This document shows positions 19,072-27,936 of a stretch of DNA of 64,000 nucleotides, piece after piece. The position numbers and the translations under genes are program-made. The first letter of the stretch is position 1. Every line of letters starts with the position of its first letter. Origin of the DNA: Dyadobacter beijingensis DSM 21582 (GTDB taxonomy: Bacteria; Bacteroidota; Bacteroidia; Cytophagales; Spirosomataceae); the NCBI RefSeq assembly GCF_000382205.1, contig NZ_KB907787.1:1403176-1467175 (forward strand). The letters are read 5' to 3'. The notes beneath the pieces are model-generated. The model ran no database searches. It was not told the origin of the DNA and saw nothing but the letters and a program-made list of their open reading frames with translations.

Positions 19072-19806
19072 ATGAGGACCTTAATTGTTGATGATGAACG
19101 ACTTGCACGCAATGAATTGAAGCGATTGCTGGAACCATACACTAAAATTGAAATAGTGGGAGAGGCCGCCAATGCCGAAGAGGCGTTGAAACTCATTGAA
19201 GAACAGCAACCGGAGCTGCTTTTCCTGGACATTCAGATGCCGGGCAAAAACGGTTTCGAACTGCTGTCGTCGATCGAAGGCAAGAGCCCGGAAGTGATTT
19301 TCACGACCGCATTCGACGAGTATGCGATCAAGGCATTCGAATTCAATGCATTGGATTACCTGCTCAAACCGATCGATACCGAGCGCCTCAAAGAAACCAT
19401 CCATCGCATCGAGGAAAACCAAGCCCAACCCGAAGCTCCCTCGCATACGAACGAGCGCGCGGAGAAGGTCTTAGGAGAAAACGACCAGGTTTTTGTGAAG
19501 GACGGCGAGAAATGCTGGTTTGTCAAACTGGGTAAAATCCGCCTGTTCGAGTCGATGGGTAACTACGTCCGCCTGCATTTCGACGACCAGAAGCCGCTCG
19601 TGCTGAAATCCCTGAACAACCTCGAAGAAAGGCTCGATCCGAATACCTATTTCCGGGCCAACCGGAAGCACATTATCAACCTGCATTGGATCGAGAAGAT
19701 CGAGCCGTGGTTCAGCGGCGGCTTGCTCGTGACCTTGCAGGGCGGCGACAAGATCGAGATTTCGCGTCGCCAGGCGATCCGTTTCAAGGAACTGATGAGC
19801 CTTTAA
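19072..19806 (+). CDS. LytTR family response regulator
   Basis: A 244-residue transcription factor. The receiver domain covers residues 1-120: acidic pocket 'VDDERLARNEL', phospho-acceptor D in 'ELLFLDIQMPGKNG', switch Thr in 'IFTTAFDEYAIKAFE' and Lys in 'DYLLKPID'. The LytTR DNA-binding domain covers about 140-244 ('FESMGNYVRLHF', 'LEERLDPNTYFRANRKHIINL', 'EISRRQA'). It forms a two-component pair with the kinase just upstream. Confidence 0.92.
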   Translation: MRTLIVDDERLARNELKRLLEPYTKIEIVGEAANAEEALKLIEEQQPELLFLDIQMPGKNGFELLSSIEGKSPEVIFTTAFDEYAIKAFEFNALDYLLKPIDTERLKETIHRIEENQAQPEAPSHTNERAEKVLGENDQVFVKDGEKCWFVKLGKIRLFESMGNYVRLHFDDQKPLVLKSLNNLEERLDPNTYFRANRKHIINLHWIEKIEPWFSGGLLVTLQGGDKIEISRRQAIRFKELMSL

Positions 19807-19834
19807 TTTTTCCCTAGTTTTTAAATCAATTTGT

Positions 19835-20650
19835 ATGGGATTGAAGCAAATGGCTGCCCTGGCGTTGGGCACTTTGCTCTTTTGGGCATGTAACCAGTCG
19901 TCTAAAAAGGAGAATGCAGCCGGTAGCCCGGATTTCCGGAAGGGTAAGATCACCAAGGAGGAATACGGAAGCTGCGATACGGCAAGTAACAAAGGCGTGA
20001 CGGTGCACATAAATCTCTGGCAACCGACCGATTCCAGCGCCGTTGCGGCCAAAATCCGGCAGATACTGACGGATAAGACGATCAAGCGGTTGAATTCGTA
20101 CGGCGATTCTGCCAGCATTGCGGCCCATCCCGAGGCTAGCCGGAGTGCCAAAGCTGCTTTCGATATTTTTGAAAAGAATTACAACGATTTCAAAAAAGAA
20201 TTCCCCGACGCACCGGGTTGCTGGGAGGTGGATTTACAGGGCGATACGGTACTCACGACGTCGAAAATGCTTTTCTATCAGCTCGATCATTACGCATTTG
20301 TCGGTGGCGCGCATCCGAATTCTTTCACGTCTTTTCATGCATTCGATGCCAAAACAGGCGAGGAAGTGGAAATGAAGAGCTTCGTGCAAGATTCCGTTGC
20401 CTTGATGAACCTGGTGGAAACCAAGTTCCGCGAGCTGGAAAAGCTGACGCCCGAAGTGAACCTGGAAGATGCAGGCTACTTTCTGGCCGATCACAAGTTT
20501 TTCCTCCCGGCCAACTACGTTTTCACGCAGGACGGAATCCTTTTTTACTATAATCCATACGAAATCGCGGCATATGCCCGCGGCGCGATCGATTTTACCA
20601 TCCCTTATGAAGAGCTGAAAGGCATTGTCAACCGGGACGCGGTGTTTTGA
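19835..20650 (+). CDS. DUF4163/DUF3298 domain lipoprotein (RsiV-like)
   Basis: A 271-residue lipoprotein: signal segment MGLKQMAALALGTLLFWAC with the lipobox cysteine at residue 19. The middle 'FPDAPGCWEVDLQGDTV' and the C-terminal 'FVQDSVALMNLVETKFRELEK' to 'PYEIAAYARGAIDFTIPYEEL' match the DUF3298 domain of RsiV-like proteins, which bind lysozyme-type ligands. It follows the LytTR regulator by 28 bases, so it could be cotranscribed with it. It converges directly on radC: its TGA ends at 20650 and the radC stop begins at 20651. Confidence 0.8.
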   Translation: MGLKQMAALALGTLLFWACNQSSKKENAAGSPDFRKGKITKEEYGSCDTASNKGVTVHINLWQPTDSSAVAAKIRQILTDKTIKRLNSYGDSASIAAHPEASRSAKAAFDIFEKNYNDFKKEFPDAPGCWEVDLQGDTVLTTSKMLFYQLDHYAFVGGAHPNSFTSFHAFDAKTGEEVEMKSFVQDSVALMNLVETKFRELEKLTPEVNLEDAGYFLADHKFFLPANYVFTQDGILFYYNPYEIAAYARGAIDFTIPYEELKGIVNRDAVF

Positions 20651-21355
20651 TCACATTTCGCCCGCGTCTTTGAAACTGTAATAGCCTTCATCGGTAAAGA
20701 TCATATGGTCCAGAATAGGCAGGTCGAGCAATTGGCCTGCCTCTTTAATTTGTGCCGTGATCAGCTTGTCGGCCAGGCTCGGTACCAGCTGCCCCGACGG
20801 GTGGTTATGCACCAGAATGAGCGAGCTGGCCATATGATCGAGGGCGAATTTGAATATCATTTTTACATCCATAGGCACGCCCGCAATCCCGCCCACGCCA
20901 ACCTGTATGGCCCGCATGACGTAGTTGCCGCGGTTCAGGAGCAGGATCCAGAATTCTTCGTGCGTTTTGTCCATCAGGTAGGGGCGCATGGCTTCGTAGG
21001 CAGGCTTGGAACCGGTGATTTTCGGCTTTTTGACCGGTATAATGTCACTGCGGCGCCGGCCGAGTTCCAGTGCGGCAAGGACCGTCAGCGCCTTTGCCTC
21101 GCCGATTCCTTTGATTTTGGTCAGGTCCTTGACATTCAACTTGGCGAGCTCGTTGATATTGTTGCCCACCGAGGCCATGATGGATTTGGCAAGGTCGACG
21201 GCCGACATTTCCTTCGTGCCGGAATGGATAAGGATGGCCATCAGTTCGGAATCGGAGCAGGCTGCGCGGCCTTTGTTCATGAATTTTTCACGCGGTTGGT
21301 CGTCAGCGTGCCAGTTGACGATCACTTTCGGGTTGTCACTTTTCTTTCTGGGCAT
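20651..21355 (-). CDS. radC: RadC family JAB-domain protein
   Basis: A protein of about 234 residues. The UPF0758 N-terminal part ends in a helix-hairpin-helix ('LTKIKGIGEAKALTVLAALELGRR'). The JAB/MPN domain carries 'ALDHMASSLILVHNHPSGQLVPSLAD', the HxHPSG...D metal site. I place the start at MPRKKSDNPKVIVNWHADDQPREK because the family begins with this short lead; ATGs at 21394 and 21367 are alternatives. The role in DNA repair is doubtful; the biochemical function of the family is unsettled. It follows the TPR gene in the same direction. Confidence 0.88.
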   Translation of the reverse strand: MPRKKSDNPKVIVNWHADDQPREKFMNKGRAACSDSELMAILIHSGTKEMSAVDLAKSIMASVGNNINELAKLNVKDLTKIKGIGEAKALTVLAALELGRRRSDIIPVKKPKITGSKPAYEAMRPYLMDKTHEEFWILLLNRGNYVMRAIQVGVGGIAGVPMDVKMIFKFALDHMASSLILVHNHPSGQLVPSLADKLITAQIKEAGQLLDLPILDHMIFTDEGYYSFKDAGEM

Positions 21356-21416
21356 ATACGGATGCATTTTAGGCTTGCATCCTTGATACGACAAGGACCG
21401 GGTTTGGTCACATTCG

Positions 21417-22955
21417 CTATTGACCGAGTTCCGTCAGTGCCGCACGGGCTTTGTTATCGATGCTGTTTTTGTATTCGTGCTTCTTAAAACTCATGGCCTT
21501 CCTGAAATAGGCGGCAGCTTTCTGATTATCAGCCTTTTTTTGATAGATATAGCCCATTTGCAACGCCGATGAAGCTGCAAAGCCCGCTGCGCCCGCATCG
21601 CTCTGCCCCAATGCGACCGAGCGTTCGTAAAATGGCATGCATTCATTCACACGAGCGGATTTTTGCAGAATTCTCGCCATTCGATAATTGTACTCAGCCT
21701 TTTCATAAGTTGTTTCAAAACTTTTTTCCGAAACCATTTTCATCAGCTCAAAAGCCCGCTGAAAGTTACCGCCGTCGGTGGCATAACGCGCCTTGTAAAG
21801 CACTTTCTGACTTGCATGAATGCTTCCGGCCGTGAACTCCTTCGCCATTCTCTCGGCAAATTGGTCGGCCTCCACGATGGTACTGCCCGTTTGCGTTACT
21901 TTTTGCATGTAACCCGCAGCTTCTTGGTCGCGCCCTGCCAGCCAGCGGCACATGAACATCTTGAAATAGCTGTCTTTGATGTAGTTAAACCCGCGGTACT
22001 GTTTCAAAAACCGGGCATAATGGCTGAATGACGCGTCATAGTCACCATCTTGCAAGGCAATCTCGCCGCGCAGGTAATCAAGGAACGGGAACGGCATGTA
22101 TTCCTTGCCCGTGGGCGCCTCCGCGAGGAAGTGGGCCGCCTCGTCGCTTTTGTTTTCCTTCATTAAAACGGTCGTCGCGAAGAAATGCAGCAGCAGGTTA
22201 TCGGGCTGCTCGGCGGGCCATTGGCGAATGCGCGTTTGCTGGGCGGGACTCAATTGCAGGGTGTAGGCGTGCAAAAGCAGGTCGATCAGCTCGGCTTCCT
22301 GCCGGAAAAACGGTTCTTCGTGCGCTACTTCCCGCAGCTCGCGAATGCCCTGTGCGATGTTGCCTCTGAGCCCCAGTATTTTGGCAATCCACGTGTAATT
22401 GTCCGGAATGGAACCGATGAGCACGTGCAGCAGGCCCAGCGATTTGAGGGTAGGGGTGAATGCGGGGAATTTTTTGCGGTTATCCTCCAACAGCCGGTAG
22501 GCTTTGATGATCTCCCAGGAGCCGCTCACCTCATTGCCGAATTTGAGCTTCGCAAATGCCGAATGCAGCCGGATATCGGCCTGGAACAACCGTTTGTAGG
22601 GCGATTTTTCAGAGAGTTTGCCGACATCGTCCAGCCGATTGTCCTCCTGCTGAACGAACGTTTTGTAGCGATTGCGGTCCTCGGCAATGAGCAGGTAATG
22701 CAGGTCGGCGTAGCTGTCGAGATAGGCGATAAGCGGATTACCGGGCATTGCGGTCCTTTCGTCGTCGATCAGCTCCCGGGCGGCGGGCAGTCTCAGCTTC
22801 TGGATTTCAAAATAGGCTTTTTGCAGTTTGGGAGAGAAAACGACGTCGGTTTGCTCTTCGGCCATAGTTACAGCCGGAGCGCCTGTGAAGGAGAGGAGCA
22901 ATAATACGGGCAGCCATTTTACCGCATATTTTACCTTCCGATAGCTCCTTGTCAT
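21417..22955 (-). CDS. Secreted tetratricopeptide-repeat protein
   Basis: A protein of about 512 residues with a signal segment (WLPVLLLLSFTGAPAVTMA). The rest is helical with TPR-like units, clearest near the C terminus ('AEYNYRMARILQKSARVNECMPFYERSVALG', 'ALQMGYIYQKKADNQKAAAYFRKAM'). I choose the ATG at 22955 (MTRSYRKVK). No catalytic motif is seen; it is probably an extracytoplasmic scaffold. It precedes radC by about 60 bases. The function is unknown. Confidence 0.78.
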   Translation of the reverse strand: MTRSYRKVKYAVKWLPVLLLLSFTGAPAVTMAEEQTDVVFSPKLQKAYFEIQKLRLPAARELIDDERTAMPGNPLIAYLDSYADLHYLLIAEDRNRYKTFVQQEDNRLDDVGKLSEKSPYKRLFQADIRLHSAFAKLKFGNEVSGSWEIIKAYRLLEDNRKKFPAFTPTLKSLGLLHVLIGSIPDNYTWIAKILGLRGNIAQGIRELREVAHEEPFFRQEAELIDLLLHAYTLQLSPAQQTRIRQWPAEQPDNLLLHFFATTVLMKENKSDEAAHFLAEAPTGKEYMPFPFLDYLRGEIALQDGDYDASFSHYARFLKQYRGFNYIKDSYFKMFMCRWLAGRDQEAAGYMQKVTQTGSTIVEADQFAERMAKEFTAGSIHASQKVLYKARYATDGGNFQRAFELMKMVSEKSFETTYEKAEYNYRMARILQKSARVNECMPFYERSVALGQSDAGAAGFAASSALQMGYIYQKKADNQKAAAYFRKAMSFKKHEYKNSIDNKARAALTELGQ

Positions 22956-22969
22956 ATGAATGCACATAA

Positions 22970-22999
22970 AAAAAGGTTGTCCGGGTAAGACAACCTTTC
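22970..22999 (-). terminator. Intrinsic terminator after the zinc-ribbon gene
   Basis: Read leftward, a 10-bp stem (AAAGGTTGTC with GACAACCTTT) is followed by a T8 run. It ends the transcript of the gene stopping at 23018 and sits just before the start of the TPR gene at 22955. Confidence 0.8.
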
Positions 23000-23017
23000 A
23001 ATTTACTATTAAAAATC

Positions 23018-23764
23018 TTAGCGACGCTGGTGAACCGGCTGTACGCTTTCCACGTCGGCAAGGATACGTCCGCAGTGCTCGCATACGATCAGTTTCTTGC
23101 GTTCGCGGATATCCGCCTGGCGCTGAGGAGGAACGATGCTGAAACATCCGCCGCAGGCTCCGCGCTGTACATGCACGACGGCGAGGCCGTTCAGCGAGTT
23201 GTCGCGGATTTTCTGGTAGGATTTCAGTAAGCGTTCTTCGATTTTTTTGATGTGCTTCTCTCTTTCAGCGATCAATGCCTGTTCTTCGGCCTGGCTTTCC
23301 GAGGTGATAACCGAAAGTTCGTTTTTCTTCACTTTCAGGTCTTCGTTTCTTTCATTGAGGATAGATTCCGCACGATTGGCGTCTTCTTCGATGAGGCGGA
23401 TACGCGCTCTGGCTTCGTTGATCTTCTTGTCGGCCAGTTGCATATCGAGTTCTTGCAATTCTATTTCTTTGGTGATGGCGTCGTATTCGCGGTTGTTGCG
23501 GACGTTCATCTGCTGATCTTTGTATTTTTTGATCAGCTTTTCCCCTTCTTTCTGCGCATTTTTGAAATTGTCGATCTCTGTGTTCAGGTTGGCAATTTCA
23601 GATTTAAATTTTCCTAAACGCGTTTCGAATCCGACAATCTCATCTTCCAGGTCCCTCACTTCTTCGGGAAGGTCCCCGCGGGTTTTTAGTATTTCGTCAA
23701 GGCTTGAATCGATTTCCTGAAGTTTCAGGAGAGCATCTAGTTTTTGTGCGATTGTGTTTTCCAT
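23018..23764 (-). CDS. C4-type zinc ribbon coiled-coil protein
   Basis: A 248-residue cytosolic protein. Residues 1-180 form a long coiled coil ('LEDEIVGFETRLGKFKSEIANLNTEIDNFK'). The C terminus holds a zinc ribbon with two CxxC knuckles, 'RGACGGCFS' and 'VCEHCGRIL'. This matches the widespread zf-RING_7/CT398-like family, proposed to act with nucleic acids or the translation and secretion machinery. It ends at a clear terminator and follows the Nif3 gene in the same direction with a gap of about 100 bases. Confidence 0.87.
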   Translation of the reverse strand: MENTIAQKLDALLKLQEIDSSLDEILKTRGDLPEEVRDLEDEIVGFETRLGKFKSEIANLNTEIDNFKNAQKEGEKLIKKYKDQQMNVRNNREYDAITKEIELQELDMQLADKKINEARARIRLIEEDANRAESILNERNEDLKVKKNELSVITSESQAEEQALIAEREKHIKKIEERLLKSYQKIRDNSLNGLAVVHVQRGACGGCFSIVPPQRQADIRERKKLIVCEHCGRILADVESVQPVHQRR

Positions 23765-23862
23765 GTATGTCTTTAATGGACTTGTTTCAATGCTTTAAAT
23801 GTGAAGGTAGTCAGCCTTAATTTAACAGATTATCAGCAGAATTAGTTGTCAAAACCCGGCTT

Positions 23863-24963
23863 TCAGGAAAAATACCGGACCGGATTGGTACTGATTTCTG
23901 ACAAACAGAGTGCGAAATTACTAAATTTTCCTGATATATAATCGTGCAACAAATTTTTCGTAAATACTTCGCTTTCATAATGGCCTATGTCACAGATCAT
24001 AATGCGGCCCTCGGCGTCAAAAAATTCATGATACTTGTAATCGGCCGTTACAAACACGTCGGCACCCGCTGAAATGGCGTTGCGCAGCAAAAAACTGCCC
24101 GCGCCGCCGCAAACAGCCACGTGCCGGATTGGCTTATTTAACGGTTCGGTGTGCTTCACTATGGAAGCGTCCATCTGCCCCTTCAAATGCGAGAGAAATG
24201 CAGCAGCATCCATCGGCTCGGAGAGCTCGCCGATGGCCCCGGCGCCCACTTCCTGGTCCTCGTTTTCCAATGCCGACATATAATACGCCACTTCCTCGTA
24301 CGGGTGCGCGCGCCGGAGCGTCTGTAACACCCGCGCTTCCAAGTGCGAAGGCAGCATTACTTCCACGCGGTGCTCCTTCACCGTTTCCAGCTGCCCGCGC
24401 GAACCTATTGCAGGATTGGCAGCATCGCCAGGCAGGAAAGTACCCAGGCCTTCTGTGCGGAAACTGCAATTCCGGTAATCGCCGATTTCGCCCGCACCGG
24501 CCTCGAATAATGCATTCAGCACCTCCTGCGTGTTTTCGACCGGGCAGAAGAAGGCCAGTTTCGTAAGGATTTGTTTTTTCGGCGCCAGGACCTTGATATT
24601 CCGAAGGCCCAGGCGTTTGGCGATCTGCCAGTTTACGCCGCCCGTGACGTGGTCGAGGTTGGTATGCGTGGCGTAAAGCGCGATGTCGTTTTTGATCGCC
24701 TTGATCACCGTCCGTTCCACGTAGTTTTTGCCATTCAGCTTTTTAAGGCCTTTGAAAATGATTGGGTGATGCGCGATAATGAGGTTGCATTGCCTGCGAA
24801 TGGCCTCTTCCACGATGGCCTCGGTAATGTCGAGCGTGAAGAGGATGCCCGTAACCTCTGTATCCGGTGAGCCGACGAGCAGTCCGGCGTTGTCATAATC
24901 TTCCTGGTAGGGTAGTGGGGCGAGGTTTTCGAGTTCGGTTAATATTTCTTTGATGAAAGTCAT
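23863..24963 (-). CDS. Nif3-like dinuclear metal centre hexameric protein
   Basis: A 366-residue protein of the long Nif3 form: an outer Nif3 domain split by a PII-like insert (about residues 130-235). Metal ligands are visible in 'NLIIAHHPIIFKG', 'YATHTNLDH' and 'ICDIGHYESE'. Members are often annotated as GTP cyclohydrolase I type 2, but the true substrate is unsettled. It lies upstream of the zinc-ribbon gene in the same direction; this neighbourhood recurs in Bacteroidota. Confidence 0.9.
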   Translation of the reverse strand: MTFIKEILTELENLAPLPYQEDYDNAGLLVGSPDTEVTGILFTLDITEAIVEEAIRRQCNLIIAHHPIIFKGLKKLNGKNYVERTVIKAIKNDIALYATHTNLDHVTGGVNWQIAKRLGLRNIKVLAPKKQILTKLAFFCPVENTQEVLNALFEAGAGEIGDYRNCSFRTEGLGTFLPGDAANPAIGSRGQLETVKEHRVEVMLPSHLEARVLQTLRRAHPYEEVAYYMSALENEDQEVGAGAIGELSEPMDAAAFLSHLKGQMDASIVKHTEPLNKPIRHVAVCGGAGSFLLRNAISAGADVFVTADYKYHEFFDAEGRIMICDIGHYESEVFTKNLLHDYISGKFSNFALCLSEISTNPVRYFS

Positions 24964-25060
24964 AAATTTTTCTCCTGATTCAACTGTTTCATTTTCAGAA
25001 TATTCTTGAATGAAGGGTTATTGATTTACAAATAAAATAACTAAATTGCTGTGTAAGGTA

Positions 25061-25090
25061 TTGCAATCGTAAATTTTAGTGGTAGTTTTG
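25061..25090 (+). promoter_or_regulatory. Bacteroidota-type promoter for tRNA-Asp
   Basis: TTG at 25061, a 19-base spacer and TAGTTTTG at 25083-25090 match the Bacteroidota sigma-A pattern TTG-N19/20-TAnnTTTG. The first tRNA-Asp begins 36 bases after the -7 box. Confidence 0.65.
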
Positions 25091-25125
25091 CACCACGTTT
25101 TACAAAAACGATTGTGAAACGAATC

Positions 25126-25199
25126 GGTTTGGTAGTTCAGCTGGTTAGAATACATGCCTGTCACGCATGGGGTCGCGGGTTCGAGTCCCGTCCAGACCG
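25126..25199 (+). tRNA. tRNA-Asp (GTC)
   Basis: A 74-base cloverleaf: acceptor GGTTTGG/CCAGACC (one G-T pair), anticodon loop CTGTCAC giving GTC, T-loop TTCGAGT, discriminator G. No CCA is encoded. The second copy starts 36 bases later. Confidence 0.97.
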
Positions 25200-25234
25200 C
25201 CGATTTTTGAAAGTGTTGAAGTTCTTTATTTAAT

Positions 25235-25308
25235 GGTTTGGTAGTTCAGCTGGTTAGAATACATGCCTGTCACGCATGGGGTCGCGGGTTCGAGTCCCGT
25301 CCAGACCG
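25235..25308 (+). tRNA. tRNA-Asp (GTC), second copy
   Basis: Identical over the mature length to the copy at 25126. It is probably on the same precursor transcript and is followed at once by a terminator. Confidence 0.97.
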
Positions 25309-25311
25309 CAC

Positions 25312-25338
25312 AAAAGCCCGGAGAAATCCGGGCTTTTT
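25312..25338 (+). terminator. Intrinsic terminator after the tRNA-Asp pair
   Basis: A stem AAAAGCCCGG/CCGGGCTTTTT lies directly after the second tRNA-Asp, ending in T5. Confidence 0.82.
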
Positions 25339-25360
25339 GCATTTTAGGATCTTACATTAA

Positions 25361-25434
25361 AGTTCAGCTGGCTGGAATACATGTCCGCCCCGCGCAGGGT
25401 GTCACGCATGGGGTCGCGGGTTCGGGTCCCGCCG
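25361..25434 (+). pseudogene. Decayed tRNA-Asp copy with a 16-base replacement
   Basis: The segment matches the two tRNA-Asp genes from the D-arm to the T-arm (AGTTCAGCTGG..GGAATACATG, then TGTCACGCATGGGGTCGCGG and TTCGGGTCCCG). The two bases CC before the anticodon loop are replaced by a GC-rich 16-base stretch (TCCGCCCCGCGCAGGG), and both acceptor strands are lost. It lies after the terminator and 3 bases from the stop of the kinase gene at 25438. It cannot fold as a tRNA. It looks like the relic of a third array copy. Confidence 0.8.
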
Positions 25435-25437
25435 GAT

Positions 25438-27576
25438 TTATGCCGGCAGCGTGATCGTGAATTCCGTTCCTTCTCCTTCCCTGGACTGTAAGTCAATCGT
25501 TCCGCCGAAAGCCTTGGTGATAATGTCGTAGCTCAGGGATAACCCGAGGCCCGTGCCTTGCCCGGTGGGTTTGGTGGTGAAAAACGGTTGAAACACCTTG
25601 TTTCGGATGCTTTCGGGAATCCCGTTGCCATTGTCGCCTATCCGTATCACTACTTTTCCATCCACCTTTTGGGTGCTGACGCGGACCGTCGGGACGTAGC
25701 CATTGCCGGTATCGGTTTTCTGCTTTTGGTGTACGGCATAGAATGCATTGTTGAGCAGATTCAGAATCACGCGGCCCATGTCCTGCGCCACGAGCAGGCA
25801 TTTCCCCGTTTGCGGATCAAAATGCTCTTCGATGGTCGCGTCGAATGACTTGTCCCTCGCCCGCAGGCCGTGATAGCTCAGACGGACGTACTCCTCGGTC
25901 AGTGCATTGATATCGGTAAGTTCCTTCTGGCCGGTACTGGCGCGGCTGTGTTGCAGCATGCCTTTTACAATCGAATCGGCGCGCTTGCCGTGGAAGTTGA
26001 TCCTCTCAAGATTGGCCGAAAGATCAGTCGCGATGGCCTTTACTTCATCCGTATCGCCCGAATCAAGCTCTTCCCGCATTTCTTCCAGGAGTTCGATACT
26101 GGTCTCGGAGAAGTTGTTGACGAAGTTGAGCGGGTTCTGGATCTCGTGGGCGATACCCGCCGTAAGCTCGCCGAGACTAGCCATTTTTTCGGACTGGATC
26201 AGCTGCGCCTGCGCGGAACGTAGCTCTATCAGCGCATCTTCCGCCTTTTTTCGCTCCGATTCGATTACGACATGCTGCTGTTGCAGTTCCTTGTAGGTAT
26301 GGTTCAGCTTTGTCCGGTTCCGGTTCACGATCCACAATATCACGCCCAGCAACACGAGCCCCGCGAATGCCGAGAAGATCAGCCATTGCTGTTGCAGATT
26401 TTTACGGTTCAGTTCGTCTTCTTTTTTGGAAAATTCCAGTTTGGCATCGTAAACAATGGCAATGCGCTGGCTTTCCAGGTTGCGCAGGCTGTCGGAATAC
26501 AGCTTGAATGCCTTGTAATGCAGCAGGCTATTCATGCCGTCGCCCGTTTTTTCATACACGGAAGACACAATTTCGTTGGCATCCCTCAGCAGCTGCGTAT
26601 GCCCCATATTACGGGCCAGTTCGAGGGCTTCGAGCCCATTCCGCAGCGCGTCCTGCCATTTTCCCTGCCTCGCATACACACGTGCGAGACCAATCAGCGC
26701 TTTGCAGGAAGAGGTGCTGTAATTGTTTTGCTTCGCCAGCGTGGATGCCGTGCTGAAATACGCAGCAGCTTTATTGAGGCTATCCATCCGCAAATAGGTA
26801 TTGCCGAGCGAATGCGCCACGATGGTTTGCATTTCGGGGTTGTTCTTGCGGTTGGCGAGGGTATTGGCGCGGTTAAGGTTCTGCAATGCCGCCGGCAAAG
26901 CGTTTTGTTCGATATTTACCTCCGCTATATTATTGTAGGCTAAAATAATCCCGATGGTATCGGCCATTTCCTGCGCTATCGCCAGCGTCTGATGATATGT
27001 CCGCTCGGATTCCCTGAATTTCCCCTGGTAAAAATGAATGATGGCAATGTTGTTCAGCACGCTGGCCATCACGAATCGGTTGCCGTTTTCCCTGGCCGCC
27101 TGCAATGCGCCGTAAAACTCGTTCAGCGAGGCAGCGTAGTTGCCCTGGTTCATGTACACGAGGCCGATGTTATTGCGAATGCCGGGAATGGCGCTCTTGT
27201 CGCCGGTAGCCTCCGCGTTTTCATAACTTTTCCGGTACCAGGCCAATGCATTGGCATAATCCCCCTTGGTGAGATAAGCGGTGCCGGTGATTTTCAGGGC
27301 ATTGGTTTCGCCTTTGCTGTGCCCGGTGAGCTGGCAGTCGGCGATATTGGCTTGTGTGAGTTGCAGGGCGCTATCGGGGTAGCTGTCGGCGTACAGGAAC
27401 GCGATCTGGTTGATCACATTCAGATAGGCGGTGTCGCTGTGAAAATCAGCCTTTTTTTGAAGGCGTAACCGCTCTTCTTTCAGGTGCCGGAGATCGGTAG
27501 TCTGCGCGAAGACGAGGGGGACAGACCAGCTCCACAGGAAAGCGGTAAGCAGGAGTATCTTGGACATTTTTTCCAT
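25438..27576 (-). CDS. TPR-containing membrane sensor histidine kinase
   Basis: A kinase of about 712 residues from the ATG at 27576 (MEKMSKILLL); the longer frame to 27699 has an unlikely lead. Order of parts: signal peptide ending ...VFAQ; about six TPR units outside the membrane ('NIGLVYMNQGNYAASLNEFYGALQAAREN' is typical); one membrane segment ('WLIFSAFAGLVLLGVILWIV'); a coiled coil; a HisKA-type site 'GELTAGIAHEIQNPLNF'; an ATPase domain with 'VILNLLNNAFYAV', 'DNGNGIPES' and 'GTGLGLSLSYDI'. No regulator is adjacent. Its start faces the lipoprotein and caspase genes, whose divergent promoter region it shares. The signal is unknown. Confidence 0.88.
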   Translation of the reverse strand: MEKMSKILLLTAFLWSWSVPLVFAQTTDLRHLKEERLRLQKKADFHSDTAYLNVINQIAFLYADSYPDSALQLTQANIADCQLTGHSKGETNALKITGTAYLTKGDYANALAWYRKSYENAEATGDKSAIPGIRNNIGLVYMNQGNYAASLNEFYGALQAARENGNRFVMASVLNNIAIIHFYQGKFRESERTYHQTLAIAQEMADTIGIILAYNNIAEVNIEQNALPAALQNLNRANTLANRKNNPEMQTIVAHSLGNTYLRMDSLNKAAAYFSTASTLAKQNNYSTSSCKALIGLARVYARQGKWQDALRNGLEALELARNMGHTQLLRDANEIVSSVYEKTGDGMNSLLHYKAFKLYSDSLRNLESQRIAIVYDAKLEFSKKEDELNRKNLQQQWLIFSAFAGLVLLGVILWIVNRNRTKLNHTYKELQQQHVVIESERKKAEDALIELRSAQAQLIQSEKMASLGELTAGIAHEIQNPLNFVNNFSETSIELLEEMREELDSGDTDEVKAIATDLSANLERINFHGKRADSIVKGMLQHSRASTGQKELTDINALTEEYVRLSYHGLRARDKSFDATIEEHFDPQTGKCLLVAQDMGRVILNLLNNAFYAVHQKQKTDTGNGYVPTVRVSTQKVDGKVVIRIGDNGNGIPESIRNKVFQPFFTTKPTGQGTGLGLSLSYDIITKAFGGTIDLQSREGEGTEFTITLPA

Positions 27577-27708
27577 GATAACGAACGGGGCTGATATGAA
27601 GAGGAGGTAACAGCTTGCTTTACAAGGACTTGCTGCGTATATAGTAATGCAAGGCGCTTGGTTGATTTCAAAATAAAAGCTTAACTTGTGGTAAATCAAC
27701 CAGATACC

Positions 27709-27936
27709 ATGTCACAATTTACAAACAAAATCAAAAAGTGCGGTGCCCTCCCCGCCATGCTGTTTGCTGCCTGGATGCTCGTTTCTTGCGGTAATGCCCA
27801 GAAAACCGAAGCGACCGAAGCCGTTCCCGCCACCGACACGACCGAACAAGCGCTCGATACGCTAACGATGCCGGATAGTTTGCCTGTCATCGACAGTGCA
27901 GCCAAGATCCGTCCGGAGCCGCGCACAACCCGATGA
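27709..27936 (+). CDS. Small lipoprotein of unknown function
   Basis: About 75 residues from the ATG at 27709. The signal segment ends in a lipobox (MLVSC), followed by a Thr/Glu/Pro-rich mature part with no known domain. Its stop overlaps the start of the caspase-like gene by four bases (ATGA), so the two are translationally coupled. It diverges from the TPR kinase gene. It may serve as a membrane-anchored partner of the caspase-like protein; that is a guess from coupling alone. Confidence 0.7.
   Translation: MSQFTNKIKKCGALPAMLFAAWMLVSCGNAQKTEATEAVPATDTTEQALDTLTMPDSLPVIDSAAKIRPEPRTTR

Noticed and set aside
20705..21487. A 260-codon open frame on the plus strand
   Set aside because: Antisense to radC, whose JAB and HhH motifs are intact; shadow frame.
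25126..25434. tRNA-Asp cluster as a prophage attachment site
   Set aside because: No integrase or mobile genes lie next to it; flanks are ordinary host genes.
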